The position numbers were made by a program, and so were the translations under genes. The notes below the pieces were generated by a model. It was given only the letters and a program-made list of their open reading frames with translations. It made no database searches and was not told the origin of the DNA. DNA of 64,000 nt, taken from contig CANMUP010000003.1 in assembly GCA_947501105.1 (NCBI GenBank), positions 372,001-436,000 on the forward strand. The letters run 5' to 3'. Positions 16,541-26,395 of the stretch are shown piece by piece (positions within the stretch are counted from its first letter, which is position 1; each line of letters begins with the position of its first letter). The stretch comes from an uncultured Flaviramulus sp. (GTDB taxonomy: Bacteria; Bacteroidota; Bacteroidia; Flavobacteriales; Flavobacteriaceae).

Positions 16541-17615
16541 TAAAGTTCATTTAAAATTTAAACTTAATAAGATTCATTATTCGTACGATGATCTTATGGA
16601 AGTTGCCTATAGCTTTGTAAAAGAAGGATTGCCATATGAGAAAACTATTGGTGATTTCTTATTGGATTGGCTAGACGAAAAAGAGTATATAGATGTAAAT
16701 ACTTCTGGGTCGACAGGAAAACCCAAACGTATTAAAGTTACAAAGCAAGCTATGGTTAATTCTGCTATAGCAACGGGGGATTTTTTTAATTTGAAACCTG
16801 GTGATTCAGCTTTGCATTGTTTGCCAACAAGTTTTATTGCCGGAAAAATGATGCTGGTTAGAGCTATAATTTTGGGCTTAGAATTAGACGTGATTGAACC
16901 AACCTCTAAATTAAAGTTTGATACAAAAAAGCATTATACTTTTTGCGCTATGGTTCCTTTACAGCTTCAAAATGCCTTAGAAAAATGTAATAATGTAAAA
17001 ACAATTATAGTTGGTGGAGCATCGGTTTCAAATACATTAAAAAAAGCTGTTTTGAACATAGATTCTAGTGTTTATGAAACTTACGGCATGACAGAAACCG
17101 TTACGCATATAGCGGTTAAAAAACTTAATAACTATTTATCATTAAGGGGAGAAACGACGTCGCAATTTGTGAAATCTACCTTTAAAATATTACCAAATGT
17201 TTTAATTTCTCAAGATAAACGCAATTGTTTAGTAATTAATGCGTCCAAACTTTCAGAAGATAAAATAGTAACCAATGATATAGTGAAGTTACATTCCCTA
17301 ACTAGTTTTGAATGGCTGGGGCGTTATGATAATGTTATTAATTCTGGAGGCGTTAAACTATGTCCAGAACAAATAGAAACTAAGCTTCAAAATAAAATAG
17401 AACAGCGTTTTTTTATAGCATCAGAAAAAGAAGAAGTTTTAGGAGAACAGCTTATTTTGGTTGTTGAAGGCAATACAAATAAAATTGATGACAATATATT
17501 TTCCGATTTAGAAAAATTTGAAAAGCCTAAAATCATTTACAGCATTAATCAATTTATTGAAACAACTTCTGGTAAAATTCAGCGTAAAGAAACCTTAAAG
17601 CAATTAAAATTTTAA
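16524..17615 (+). CDS. menE: o-Succinylbenzoate-CoA ligase (short AMP-binding enzyme)
   Basis: A 363-residue adenylate-forming ligase that makes OSB-CoA. I place the start at the GTG at 16524 (MIPNYNKVHLKFKLN); a TTG at 16515 is the longer option. ANL motifs are TSGSTGKPKRIKV (P-loop, about residues 60-72), YGMTETVTH (A5), WLGRYDNVINSGGVKL (A7-A8 hinge) and SGKIQRKETL (A10 catalytic Lys). It is about 100 residues shorter than typical MenE, with a compact N-terminal domain, but every catalytic motif is present. That short form is what I expect for Flavobacteriaceae. Confidence 0.9.
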   Translation: MIPNYNKVHLKFKLNKIHYSYDDLMEVAYSFVKEGLPYEKTIGDFLLDWLDEKEYIDVNTSGSTGKPKRIKVTKQAMVNSAIATGDFFNLKPGDSALHCLPTSFIAGKMMLVRAIILGLELDVIEPTSKLKFDTKKHYTFCAMVPLQLQNALEKCNNVKTIIVGGASVSNTLKKAVLNIDSSVYETYGMTETVTHIAVKKLNNYLSLRGETTSQFVKSTFKILPNVLISQDKRNCLVINASKLSEDKIVTNDIVKLHSLTSFEWLGRYDNVINSGGVKLCPEQIETKLQNKIEQRFFIASEKEEVLGEQLILVVEGNTNKIDDNIFSDLEKFEKPKIIYSINQFIETTSGKIQRKETLKQLKF

Positions 17616-17668
17616 AATTAATTGTAACATTGCCAACATTTAGTCTACTAACAATAAAATTAAAAAAA

Positions 17669-19432
17669 ATGAGCTTTATAAAACGTGTATTATCAACCGT
17701 TACAGGGATTTTTGTATTCCTATTTATTTGTTTTGCATTATTAATAGTAATAGGATTATTTGCAGGATCATCATCTGATGAAAAAATTATTGTTAAAGAT
17801 AACTCTGTGTTAGACCTTAAATTAGATTTTCCAATAAAAGATTACGCTGGAAATACAGTTTTTAAACAATATAATTTTTTAAACGAAAATAATAAGGATG
17901 GCCTTTTTAATATTATTGATGCAATAAAATATGCGACTACTGACGATAAAATAAAAGGAATATCTATAGATAATAATTTTATTCAAGCTGGGTTTTCTCA
18001 AACTAAAGCCATTAGAGATGCTCTTTTAGAGTTTAAAAAATCTGATAAATTTATTGTTGCCTATGCAGATGTTTATTCTCAAAAAGATTATTATTTAAGC
18101 TCAGTTGCAGATACCATTTATATGAATCCTGTTGGTATGATGGAGTTTAACGGCTTATCTACAGAGCGTTTATATTATAAAGATTTCCAGGAAAAGTCTG
18201 GAATTAAAATGGAAGTTATTCGCTTGGGTAAATATAAAAGTGCAGTTGAACCATTTTTAGAAAATGAAATGAGTGATAATAATCGTGAGCAAATTGAGGT
18301 TTATTTAAATGGTATATGGAGTGAAGTTAAAAAAGAAATTTCGGTTAGTAGAAATGTTTCTGTAGAAAGACTAAATACAATTGCAGATAGTTTATTGTCT
18401 AGAACTGCAAGTTTAGCAAAATCATCAAAATTAATTGATAGAGTTGCATATCATGACGAGTATGAAAGTGGGTTAAGGCATGCTATTAATTTAGAAGCTT
18501 CAAAAAAAATAAAAACCATTTCTATTAAAGATTATGCTATCCATACTGCTAATCAAATTAAAAAGAAAACAAGCAGTAATAAAATTGCTGTTATTTATGC
18601 CGAAGGTGAAATAATATATGGTGAAGGAGATGAGGACTACGTTGGCCAAGGCGCCATGAACCGATCTTTAAAAAGAGCTAGAGAAGACGATAAGGTTAAA
18701 GCTGTAGTTATTCGAGTTAACTCTCCAGGAGGTAGTGCTTTAGCTAGCGAACTTATTTGGCGAGAAATAGAGTTGACCAAAAAATTAAAACCTGTTATTG
18801 TATCCATGGGAGATCTTGCTGCCTCAGGCGGTTACTATATTGCGTGTAATGCTGATAAAATTATTGCTGAACCAACAACTATTACAGGAAGTATAGGTGT
18901 TTTTGGTATGTTGCCAAACGTTAAAGGGCTTGCTGATAAATGGGGAATAAATGCTGAACAAGTTACAACTAATAAAAATTCAATTCCATATAGTCTTTTT
19001 GAACCAATGAATGAGGAGCAAGAAGCTTTTATTAAAGAAGGGATTAATGATATTTATGAATTGTTTACTAATAGAGTTGCAGAGGGTAGAGGGATGACAC
19101 AGGAAGATGTAAAAGCTATTGCACAAGGTCGTGTTTGGACAGGTGTTGATGCCTTAAATAATGGTTTAATTGATGAGTTAGGTGGTTTAGAAGTAGCTTT
19201 AAAATATGCAGCAGAAGCGGCAGAAATTGAAGATTATAAAATTAATGAATTCCCAATTTTTGAAAAAGATCTTGATAAAGTGCTACAAGGTTTTGGTTTA
19301 GCAAAAGCAAAAGAAGATATTTTAAAAGAAGAACTAGGGGAAGCAAATTATAAAGTATTAAAAGAAATTAAATCGATGTCTAAGCAAAAAGGCATTCAAC
19401 TATTGTTTCCTTTTAATACAGAAATTAAATAA
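17669..19432 (+). CDS. sppA: Signal peptide peptidase SppA, 67K type
   Basis: A 587-residue inner-membrane serine protease that degrades leftover signal peptides. The start was set at ATG 17669 (MSFIKRVLSTVTGIFVFLF), where the N-terminal membrane anchor begins. Two tandem crotonase-like domains are present. The N-terminal one carries the catalytic Lys in RLGKYKSAVEPF, the C-terminal one the catalytic Ser in VSMGDLAASGGYYIACNAD, as in E. coli SppA. IRVNSPGGSALASE forms the oxyanion site. It follows menE by 53 bp and converges with the sulfatase genes. Confidence 0.94.
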   Translation: MSFIKRVLSTVTGIFVFLFICFALLIVIGLFAGSSSDEKIIVKDNSVLDLKLDFPIKDYAGNTVFKQYNFLNENNKDGLFNIIDAIKYATTDDKIKGISIDNNFIQAGFSQTKAIRDALLEFKKSDKFIVAYADVYSQKDYYLSSVADTIYMNPVGMMEFNGLSTERLYYKDFQEKSGIKMEVIRLGKYKSAVEPFLENEMSDNNREQIEVYLNGIWSEVKKEISVSRNVSVERLNTIADSLLSRTASLAKSSKLIDRVAYHDEYESGLRHAINLEASKKIKTISIKDYAIHTANQIKKKTSSNKIAVIYAEGEIIYGEGDEDYVGQGAMNRSLKRAREDDKVKAVVIRVNSPGGSALASELIWREIELTKKLKPVIVSMGDLAASGGYYIACNADKIIAEPTTITGSIGVFGMLPNVKGLADKWGINAEQVTTNKNSIPYSLFEPMNEEQEAFIKEGINDIYELFTNRVAEGRGMTQEDVKAIAQGRVWTGVDALNNGLIDELGGLEVALKYAAEAAEIEDYKINEFPIFEKDLDKVLQGFGLAKAKEDILKEELGEANYKVLKEIKSMSKQKGIQLLFPFNTEIK

Positions 19433-19493
19433 AGAACTCATTTAACGCTTTGACGAAAATTTGTTAATCTTTTTATTGATTCAATTATATTAT

Positions 19494-22052
19494 TTAAAGT
19501 TTAATAAGTTTTTTAATTATAGATTTCCCTAATTCTTTACTTGTTATTTTAACAAAATAAGACCCTTTTGGTATTCCTGAAAAACTATTTGGTATAGATA
19601 TATTGCTATTATTGCTGGAAATATTCTTTCTATATATAATTCTTCCGTTTATATCAAATAGTACAATATCTAATTCATTCTTATAAAAACCCTTAGGAAG
19701 TTTTATATTTATATTAGTTTTAAAAGGATTTGGGTGCACCAATATTTCATCCACTTTATTTACATCTTGACTACTTAACGTGCCAGCACATGCTGAATCT
19801 GAAATTTGAGTAGGTGTTAATACTGTGTTGTATACTGAAAAAGCATCCATTTTGCCAGTAAAATTACTATCATTTGTTCCGCTTCCAAAAGCATCACCAC
19901 CACCAATTACTCCACCAATCCCTCCTGGACTGCTATGAAAATTTAGCGTAGTTAATGCACTTGAGCTTGAGTTCCCTAAAACACCATCAATGTATAGTGC
20001 TAAAGTTGTATTGGCCCCGTCATAAACTAATGCTATATGATGCCATTCACCATCATTTGGATAGAGTGTACTTAAACTAACATCTGTTTCTGTAGTGCTT
20101 GTCATAGCTGCCTCAAGATTAGAACCATTAAGTCGAAATGCTAGTCCGTTACCACTGCCTCCTTCTTCAAAAATTTCCTGAGTTCCTGTTAAGGATGTTG
20201 GTTTTATCCAAACTGATACACTTCGTGCTGTAGTGGCATCATTTAAAAATGTTCCTGTACTGTATTGTATTTCTGCTGTACCATCAAACACTGCTGATTG
20301 ATCGCCTTCTTGAAAATCTAAACCATCATAGGTTAATGTGCCAGTCATAGGGTTTGGGTTGTAACCATTTCCAGAAGTATCATTGGCATTGCTTACAGAG
20401 TCAAAATCCCAATACGCATCATAACCACTCACAGCTTGGCAACCATCAGTTGAATTCGATGATGTAGTACTTATTATGTATGGCAATGGCACAGTGGTTC
20501 CATCACTTCTATAAGTTGGTAAGGGAGCAGATATGTTTATTAAGTGATTTCTTAAATCTGTGCTCATATCGTTGGCTATAATTAAAGTAGCCGTATCTGG
20601 GCTCCCTAATAATAGATTTGTAGTTTCACTAATATCATTTATTAGATGATATAATTCATAAGATGCTGTTTCATAATTATGAATTAATTTATAATCTCCT
20701 TTTCTTATTAATGAAACGGGTCTAGCATCTCTTTTAGAATCTATGAGGTATCCCGGATAATGCCAATATAAAGCATCTCGTCCTAATGCAGTATTATTAG
20801 TTAGCATTTGCCAATGACTAACTCCATCAATGTCATAACCAATTGGGAGCGTACCTCCAGCAGCTTCAACAAATGTTGGATATAAATCAAAACCTATAAT
20901 TGGTGTTGTGTTTACTGTTCCTTTATTAGTTAACCAAGGTGCTTCAGACCACACTATACTTACAGATCTGATGCCTCCTTCATACCATTCTCCTTTCATC
21001 CCTCTTAATGGGCCAGCATCATCGCTATGAATAGCTCCTCCGTTATCTGAAATGAAATATACCAGAGTATTTTCTGATAGCATTTTTCCTGGGTTTCTTG
21101 GATCTGCTGTATTTTTTAAATAATTAATTAATCTACCAATGGTTTGATCCATTCCTTCTGCAATAGCGGCTTGCCCTTTATTATTATGTCCCATGGTACT
21201 AGGTGTTTTTACATCATACTTAGCGTATAAATCTGGACGCGCATTGGCTTGGTTAAAAGGCCCGTGAATTGCAAAATTGCTAAAATGGATAAAAAAGGGA
21301 TCATTAATATTAGCAGTTATAAAATCAATAGCTGCATCTGCCATAGCATCTGTTACATGTTTTGGTGTGTTTTCTAAAGAATTATTCCCTGCTAGCATTA
21401 AAGACTCAGCGGCAGTATATGGATCTGCATAAACATCCAATTCAGGGCCAATAGAACTATGAAACGTCCAGTTTCCACCAGAATTTTCAGCGAAATAGTT
21501 TCCTGGATTTCCTTTTGTACCTCCCCCATAATTAAAATCAAATCCTTGATCTGTAGCTGCATTGTTTGACACATTAGTGGCTTCATTTTCTCCTACGTGA
21601 TATTTACCTAAATGCACTGTAGTATAACCTGCAGTTTTCATAGTCTCTGCTAATGTAATTGCAGTTACTGGTAATTCATCAATCCCATTAGGAAGACCAT
21701 TATCTGGACCAATAAGTAAGGTAGAATTGCCTCCTCTATTTAAATTATCAACAGCAAAAATGTTATTTGTAGGTCGTGAAGCATACTGTCCACTTAAAAT
21801 AGCTGCTCTAGTAGGAGCACAGTTGGATCCATTTACATATCCATATGGAAAAGCAATACCTTCGCTTGCTAATGTTTCTAAGGTTGGTGTTTCATAAAAA
21901 TCGCTTGGATTATTTAAATTCGTTAATCCCGTACTAACTTGAGACCATCCCATATCGTCTGCTATAACAACAATAACATTAGGAGATTGAGAATGTATAT
22001 TAGAGCTACTTAAAACATATATCAATATAAATAGAGAAATGAATGACTTCAT
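19494..22052 (-). CDS. T9SS-exported sulfatase with LamG domain
   Basis: An 852-residue secreted type I sulfatase. The start was set at ATG 22052, which gives a proper signal peptide (MKSFISLFILIYVLSSSNIHS); the upstream extension lacks one. Sulfatase domain about 23-490: metal Asp pair in IADDMGW (32-33), formylglycine site NCAPTRAAILSG with Cys78 (CxPxR, S1 type), LGKYHVG, and FISDNGG. A LamG/ConA-like domain follows (about 535-745) and a Por-type T9SS sorting domain (VHPNPFKTNINI to the end). It likely desulfates an algal polysaccharide outside the cell. Substrate unknown. It is a tandem paralogue of the next gene upstream. Confidence 0.93.
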   Translation of the reverse strand: MKSFISLFILIYVLSSSNIHSQSPNVIVVIADDMGWSQVSTGLTNLNNPSDFYETPTLETLASEGIAFPYGYVNGSNCAPTRAAILSGQYASRPTNNIFAVDNLNRGGNSTLLIGPDNGLPNGIDELPVTAITLAETMKTAGYTTVHLGKYHVGENEATNVSNNAATDQGFDFNYGGGTKGNPGNYFAENSGGNWTFHSSIGPELDVYADPYTAAESLMLAGNNSLENTPKHVTDAMADAAIDFITANINDPFFIHFSNFAIHGPFNQANARPDLYAKYDVKTPSTMGHNNKGQAAIAEGMDQTIGRLINYLKNTADPRNPGKMLSENTLVYFISDNGGAIHSDDAGPLRGMKGEWYEGGIRSVSIVWSEAPWLTNKGTVNTTPIIGFDLYPTFVEAAGGTLPIGYDIDGVSHWQMLTNNTALGRDALYWHYPGYLIDSKRDARPVSLIRKGDYKLIHNYETASYELYHLINDISETTNLLLGSPDTATLIIANDMSTDLRNHLINISAPLPTYRSDGTTVPLPYIISTTSSNSTDGCQAVSGYDAYWDFDSVSNANDTSGNGYNPNPMTGTLTYDGLDFQEGDQSAVFDGTAEIQYSTGTFLNDATTARSVSVWIKPTSLTGTQEIFEEGGSGNGLAFRLNGSNLEAAMTSTTETDVSLSTLYPNDGEWHHIALVYDGANTTLALYIDGVLGNSSSSALTTLNFHSSPGGIGGVIGGGDAFGSGTNDSNFTGKMDAFSVYNTVLTPTQISDSACAGTLSSQDVNKVDEILVHPNPFKTNINIKLPKGFYKNELDIVLFDINGRIIYRKNISSNNSNISIPNSFSGIPKGSYFVKITSKELGKSIIKKLIKL

Positions 22053-22227
22053 GATATTGGGTAGAAATATATTGTTTGTATGTAAAAATTCTTTCAAATA
22101 TAATCATTTTGTCGGTAAAAAACGCGTTTTGTGGAAAAAAATATAACTAATAAGTAGTAATTAGCTTTCATATTTTTTAAATGATTATTCTTTTGAATAT
22201 TAAAAAACTTGATTTATTAGGAAAAGA

Positions 22228-22264
22228 AAACCCAACAGATATGATATGATTTTCTGTTGGGTTT
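22228..22264 (-). terminator. Strong hairpin terminator after the larger sulfatase gene
   Basis: Twelve-base arms AAACCCAACAGA (22228-22239) and TCTGTTGGGTTT (22253-22264) pair perfectly around a 13-base loop. On the minus strand the 3' arm runs into TTTTCTTTTCC. It starts 25 bp past the stop codon of the 1368-residue sulfatase and separates it from the downstream paralogue. Confidence 0.85.
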
Positions 22265-22288
22265 AAGAAAGAATTTTTATGCTGTAAT

Positions 22289-25200
22289 TTACCTCTTAAT
22301 TACTCTTTTAAAGGATTTTTTATTGTCAATATTTAAATTGATGATATATTGACCAGAGGATAAATTTTCAGTAGATATTTCTATTTTTTGATTATCTCTA
22401 TAACTTTTTGATAGTATTACTTGACCTAAAGTATTTACTATATTTATCTCAGCTCTTTTATAATTACCATTTATTTTAAGATTAATAATATTTTTAAACG
22501 GATTTGGGTATAGAATACTAGAAACTTTTTCTAAATTTAAATCTTCTTCAGTAATTTTAAGTACTGCACCTTTTTTAGAAGCTATTGTTTTTGCTTGACT
22601 AGAAACTGAACAACCACTAATAACTACATCATCAATATAAACCCAATCGGAATTGCCAGAAGCATCTGCTCTAAACCTTAACTGAGTTGTTGATGTAAAT
22701 GGACCAGAAATAACAACTTGGTCGGAATAAAATTGATCATTAACAAATTCGTCATCTCTATTCCATTCTTCTACTGTAGTAAAACTACTTCCTCCATTAG
22801 TTGATATTTGTAACCAAAAACCTTCATTACTGTTATCCATACTTCTACAATAGTATCCAAAATCAACAGTGATTTCTTCATAAATTGACAAGTCTAAATT
22901 ATCTGTAGTAGTAACAGACGTTGTAGTATCATCTCTTAATCTCACACAATAAGTTCCGTTTGCATAAATGGCATCATTTGCACTTCTTCTGCTATCTGAC
23001 CCTCCATCATTCCAAATACCCCATCCAGATTCAAAATCTTCAGAGTTAATAACAGAATATGAGCAACCTACTGAATTCACTGTGACTATAACATCGTCAA
23101 TAGAATCACAACCATTTTGAGTAACAGTTACCGTATACGTTGTTGTAATTGTTGGGCTTACATTTATACTAGCCGTTGTTGCTCCTGTGCTCCATAAGTA
23201 TGTGCCGCCTCCAGTAGCTGTTAACGTAGTTGAGTTTCCTTCATCAATAGTAACATCTGCTCCTGCATCTGCTGTTGGCACTGGATTTACTGTTACTATT
23301 ACATCGTCATCATCATTTGTTATTCCATCTGAAACTGTTACTGTATAAGTTGTTGTAGCACTTGGACTCACATTTATACTGACTGTTGTAGCACCAGTAC
23401 TCCATAAATAACTTGTTCCTCCAGAAGCTGTTAATGTAGTACTATCGCCTTCGCAAATAGTTACATCTGGTCCTGCATCGGCAACAACAGGTGTGTTAAC
23501 TGTTACTATAACATCATCATTAGAACTACAACCATTTTGAGTAACTGTTACTGTATACGTGGTTGTAATTATTGGGCTCACATTTATACTTGCAGTAGTT
23601 TCTCCTGTACTCCATAAATATGTGCCTCCTCCAGTAGCTGTTAACGTAGTTGAGTTTCCTTCATAAATAGCAACATCTGCTCCTGCATCCGCTATTGGTA
23701 CTGGGTTTACCGTTACCATAACATCATCATTAGAGCTACAGTTATTTTGAGTAACTGTTACTGTATAAGTAGTTGTACTTGTTGGACTTACATTAATGCT
23801 AGCTGTAGTCGCACCAGTACTCCATAAATACGTACTGCCTCCTGATGCTGTTAAAGTTGTATTATCACCTTCACAAATTGTTACATCCGCTCCCGCATTA
23901 GCGGTAGGTAATGCGTTTACTGTTACTATAACATCATCATTATCATTTGTTATACCATCAGAAACCGTTACGGTATATGTTGTCGTACTTGCTGGGCTTA
24001 CAGAGATACTTGCTGTAGTTGCTCCTGTACTCCATAAATAACTTGTTCCTCCAGAAGCTGTTAATATAGTAGAATCTCCATTACATATTGCAACATCTGG
24101 ACCTGCATCGGCTACTACCTGCTGGTTTAAACACGCAGCTTCTTCTATTTCTGCTAATGTTAAAGCATTATCATAAACTGCATAACCATCCATTTTACCT
24201 ATAAAATAACTATCTGAAGCTTCTCCAAAAGGATCTTTCCCACCAATTACTCCTCCAATTCCTCCAATTCCTGTGTGAGCTGCCACAGAGCTTAAAGCGC
24301 TATTTTCAGATGACACTTCAACACCATCAATATATAATTTAAGGCTTGTAATACCTCCATCATATACCATTGCCACATGATGCCATTCTCCATCATTCGG
24401 ATATGGTGCACTCGTTATTGATAAATTAGTTGTACCGCTTCGTACAGTTGCTTCAAGATTGCTTCCATTTAACCTTAATCCTAAACCTTGGTTTCCACCA
24501 CCTTCATCCATAATCACTTGAAAACCAGATAAATTAGTTGGTTTTACCCATACGGCATAACTTCTAGTAGTTAAAGCATTAGTTAAAAATGTTCCTGAAC
24601 TATATTGAATATCCACAGTACCATCAAATACTGCAGATTGATCTCCTTCTTTAAAATCAACAGAGTCATAAGTTAAAGTTCCATTCAAAGGAATTGGATT
24701 ATGTCCATTTCCTGAATCATCATTTGCACCATTGGCAATATCAAAGTTCCAATAAGCTTCGTAGCCAGTTGGTGCTTCACACAAACCTCCTCCTGGTGGA
24801 TTTGTACTAATAATAAAAGGAAGTGGTACTGTTTGTCCATTACTTCTTAAAGTTGGTAAAGGAGCAGAAATATTTATCAAATGATTCTGTAAATCTGTGC
24901 TCAAGTCATTAGCAGTAATTAATGTGGCTTGATCTGGACTACCAGCTAATAAATTTGTTGTTTCGCTAATATCAGTAATCAAATTATACATCTCATAAGA
25001 TGCTGTTTCGTAATTATGAATCAATTTATAATCGCCTTTTCTTATGACTGATACTGGTCGTTGGTCTCTATTTGAATCTATAAGATATCCTGGAAAATGC
25101 CAAAAAAGTGATTCTCTTGTCATTGCTGTACCATTGCTCAACATTTGCCATTGGCTTACCCCATCAATATCATATCCACCACCAGGAAGAGAAGCTCCTC

Positions 25201-26395
25201 CAATTTCTGCAAGTGTTGGATACAAATCAAAAGCAAGAATAGGTGTATTGTTTACTGTACCTTTATTAGCTAACCAAGGAGCTTCAGACCAAGCTATTGT
25301 AACAGAACGAATACCTCCTTCATACAATTCACCTTTCATTCCTTTTAAAGGACCATTATCATCAGTACCTATAGCACCACCATTATCTGATATAAAATAC
25401 ACTAAAGTATTTTCAGATAACATTTTTCCGGGGTTTCTAGGATCTGCAGTAGTTTTTAAATAATTTACTAATCTACCAATAGTTTGATCCATACCTTCAG
25501 CAATAGCAGCTTGACCAATACTATTGTGTCCCATTTGGCTTGGTGTTTTAGCTTGATACTTAGTTACAAGATCAGGGCGAGCATTTCCAGTATCAAAAGG
25601 GCCATGAATAGCAAAATTGCTAAAATGCATAAAAAATGGTGTGCTCTTATTTATTTCCATCCAATCAATGGCAGCATCTGCCATAGCATCACTAACATGT
25701 TTTTTAGTTCCTTCTAAAGCATTATCTCCATTTACTGATAAAGAAATAGATTCTGCTGCAGTATATGGAGAAGCATACACATCTAATTCAGGTCCAATAT
25801 TACTGTGAAAAGTATATGGAGCACTACTAGAAGCAAAATAACTCCCTGGAGCTCCTTTTGTACCGCCACCATAATTAGTATCAAAACCTTGATCTGTAGC
25901 AGCATTATTTGTTGCGTTTGTACTTTCGTTTTCACCTACGTGAAATTTTCCAAGATGAACTGTGGCATAACCAGCAGTTTTCATTGTTTCAGCAACTGTA
26001 ATAGCGCTTACTGGTAATTCATCAATACCTGATGGTAATCCTTGTGAGGGTCCAATGAGCAAAGTACTACTACCTCCTCGATTTAAATTATCGACTGCCC
26101 AAATATTGTTATTTGGACGTGAAGCGTACTGACCACTTAAAATAGCAGATCTTGTTGGTGCACAATTTGCACCGTTAACATAAGCATTAGGAAAAGCAAT
26201 GCCTTCACTAGCTAATGTTTCTAAGGTAGGTGTCTCATAAAAATCACTAGGATTATTTAAATTGGTTAGTCCGGTACTAACCTGTGACCATCCCATGTCG
26301 TCTGCAATAATGACTACAACATTAGGAGATTGAGAAGAGAGAGAATTAATACATATAATAAATAGCAATAAACATAAACTTTTAATTTGTTTCAT
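22289..26395 (-). CDS. T9SS-exported sulfatase with LamG, five Ig-like repeats and a MAM-like domain
   Basis: A 1368-residue secreted sulfatase. Signal peptide about 1-21. The sulfatase domain (about 23-500) has Asp32-Asp33 and the formylglycine site NCAPTRSAILSG with Cys78, at the same position as in its paralogue. LamG domain about 545-755. Five tandem repeats of about 70 residues follow (about 760-1110; SYLWSTGATTASI core). Then come a jelly-roll/MAM-like domain beginning SEDFESGWGIW (about 1120-1275) and a T9SS sorting tail (LYPNPFKNIINL to the end). The extra modules probably bind or span surface glycans while the catalytic part desulfates. It is near-identical in many stretches to the neighbouring sulfatase, so a tandem duplication. 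Confidence 0.93.
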   Translation of the reverse strand: MKQIKSLCLLLFIICINSLSSQSPNVVVIIADDMGWSQVSTGLTNLNNPSDFYETPTLETLASEGIAFPNAYVNGANCAPTRSAILSGQYASRPNNNIWAVDNLNRGGSSTLLIGPSQGLPSGIDELPVSAITVAETMKTAGYATVHLGKFHVGENESTNATNNAATDQGFDTNYGGGTKGAPGSYFASSSAPYTFHSNIGPELDVYASPYTAAESISLSVNGDNALEGTKKHVSDAMADAAIDWMEINKSTPFFMHFSNFAIHGPFDTGNARPDLVTKYQAKTPSQMGHNSIGQAAIAEGMDQTIGRLVNYLKTTADPRNPGKMLSENTLVYFISDNGGAIGTDDNGPLKGMKGELYEGGIRSVTIAWSEAPWLANKGTVNNTPILAFDLYPTLAEIGGASLPGGGYDIDGVSQWQMLSNGTAMTRESLFWHFPGYLIDSNRDQRPVSVIRKGDYKLIHNYETASYEMYNLITDISETTNLLAGSPDQATLITANDLSTDLQNHLINISAPLPTLRSNGQTVPLPFIISTNPPGGGLCEAPTGYEAYWNFDIANGANDDSGNGHNPIPLNGTLTYDSVDFKEGDQSAVFDGTVDIQYSSGTFLTNALTTRSYAVWVKPTNLSGFQVIMDEGGGNQGLGLRLNGSNLEATVRSGTTNLSITSAPYPNDGEWHHVAMVYDGGITSLKLYIDGVEVSSENSALSSVAAHTGIGGIGGVIGGKDPFGEASDSYFIGKMDGYAVYDNALTLAEIEEAACLNQQVVADAGPDVAICNGDSTILTASGGTSYLWSTGATTASISVSPASTTTYTVTVSDGITNDNDDVIVTVNALPTANAGADVTICEGDNTTLTASGGSTYLWSTGATTASINVSPTSTTTYTVTVTQNNCSSNDDVMVTVNPVPIADAGADVAIYEGNSTTLTATGGGTYLWSTGETTASINVSPIITTTYTVTVTQNGCSSNDDVIVTVNTPVVADAGPDVTICEGDSTTLTASGGTSYLWSTGATTVSINVSPSATTTYTVTVSDGITNDDDDVIVTVNPVPTADAGADVTIDEGNSTTLTATGGGTYLWSTGATTASINVSPTITTTYTVTVTQNGCDSIDDVIVTVNSVGCSYSVINSEDFESGWGIWNDGGSDSRRSANDAIYANGTYCVRLRDDTTTSVTTTDNLDLSIYEEITVDFGYYCRSMDNSNEGFWLQISTNGGSSFTTVEEWNRDDEFVNDQFYSDQVVISGPFTSTTQLRFRADASGNSDWVYIDDVVISGCSVSSQAKTIASKKGAVLKITEEDLNLEKVSSILYPNPFKNIINLKINGNYKRAEINIVNTLGQVILSKSYRDNQKIEISTENLSSGQYIINLNIDNKKSFKRVIKR
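23075..24120 (-). repeat. Five tandem Ig-like coding repeats inside the sulfatase gene
   Basis: Five units of about 210 bp encode roughly 70 residues each. The shared pattern is ADAGPDVxIxxGxSTTLTA, then YLWSTGATTASINVSP, TTTYTVTV and DDVIVTVN. Units 1 and 4 (from the N-terminus) carry SDGITN before the final strand; units 2, 3 and 5 carry TQNxC instead. This gives two sub-types in a mosaic order, consistent with past unequal recombination. They are protein-level repeats of adhesion/PKD-like type. Confidence 0.85.

Noticed and set aside
23075-24120. Direct repeats as a CRISPR array
   Set aside because: The period is about 210 bp, the units translate into Ig-like protein repeats in an intact frame, and there are no short identical repeats with unique spacers or cas genes.
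23796-25463. Antisense frames (81 and 139 residues) in the sulfatase gene
   Set aside because: Shadow frames on the opposite strand of a well-supported coding region; the 81-residue one is just the reverse of the Ig-like repeats.
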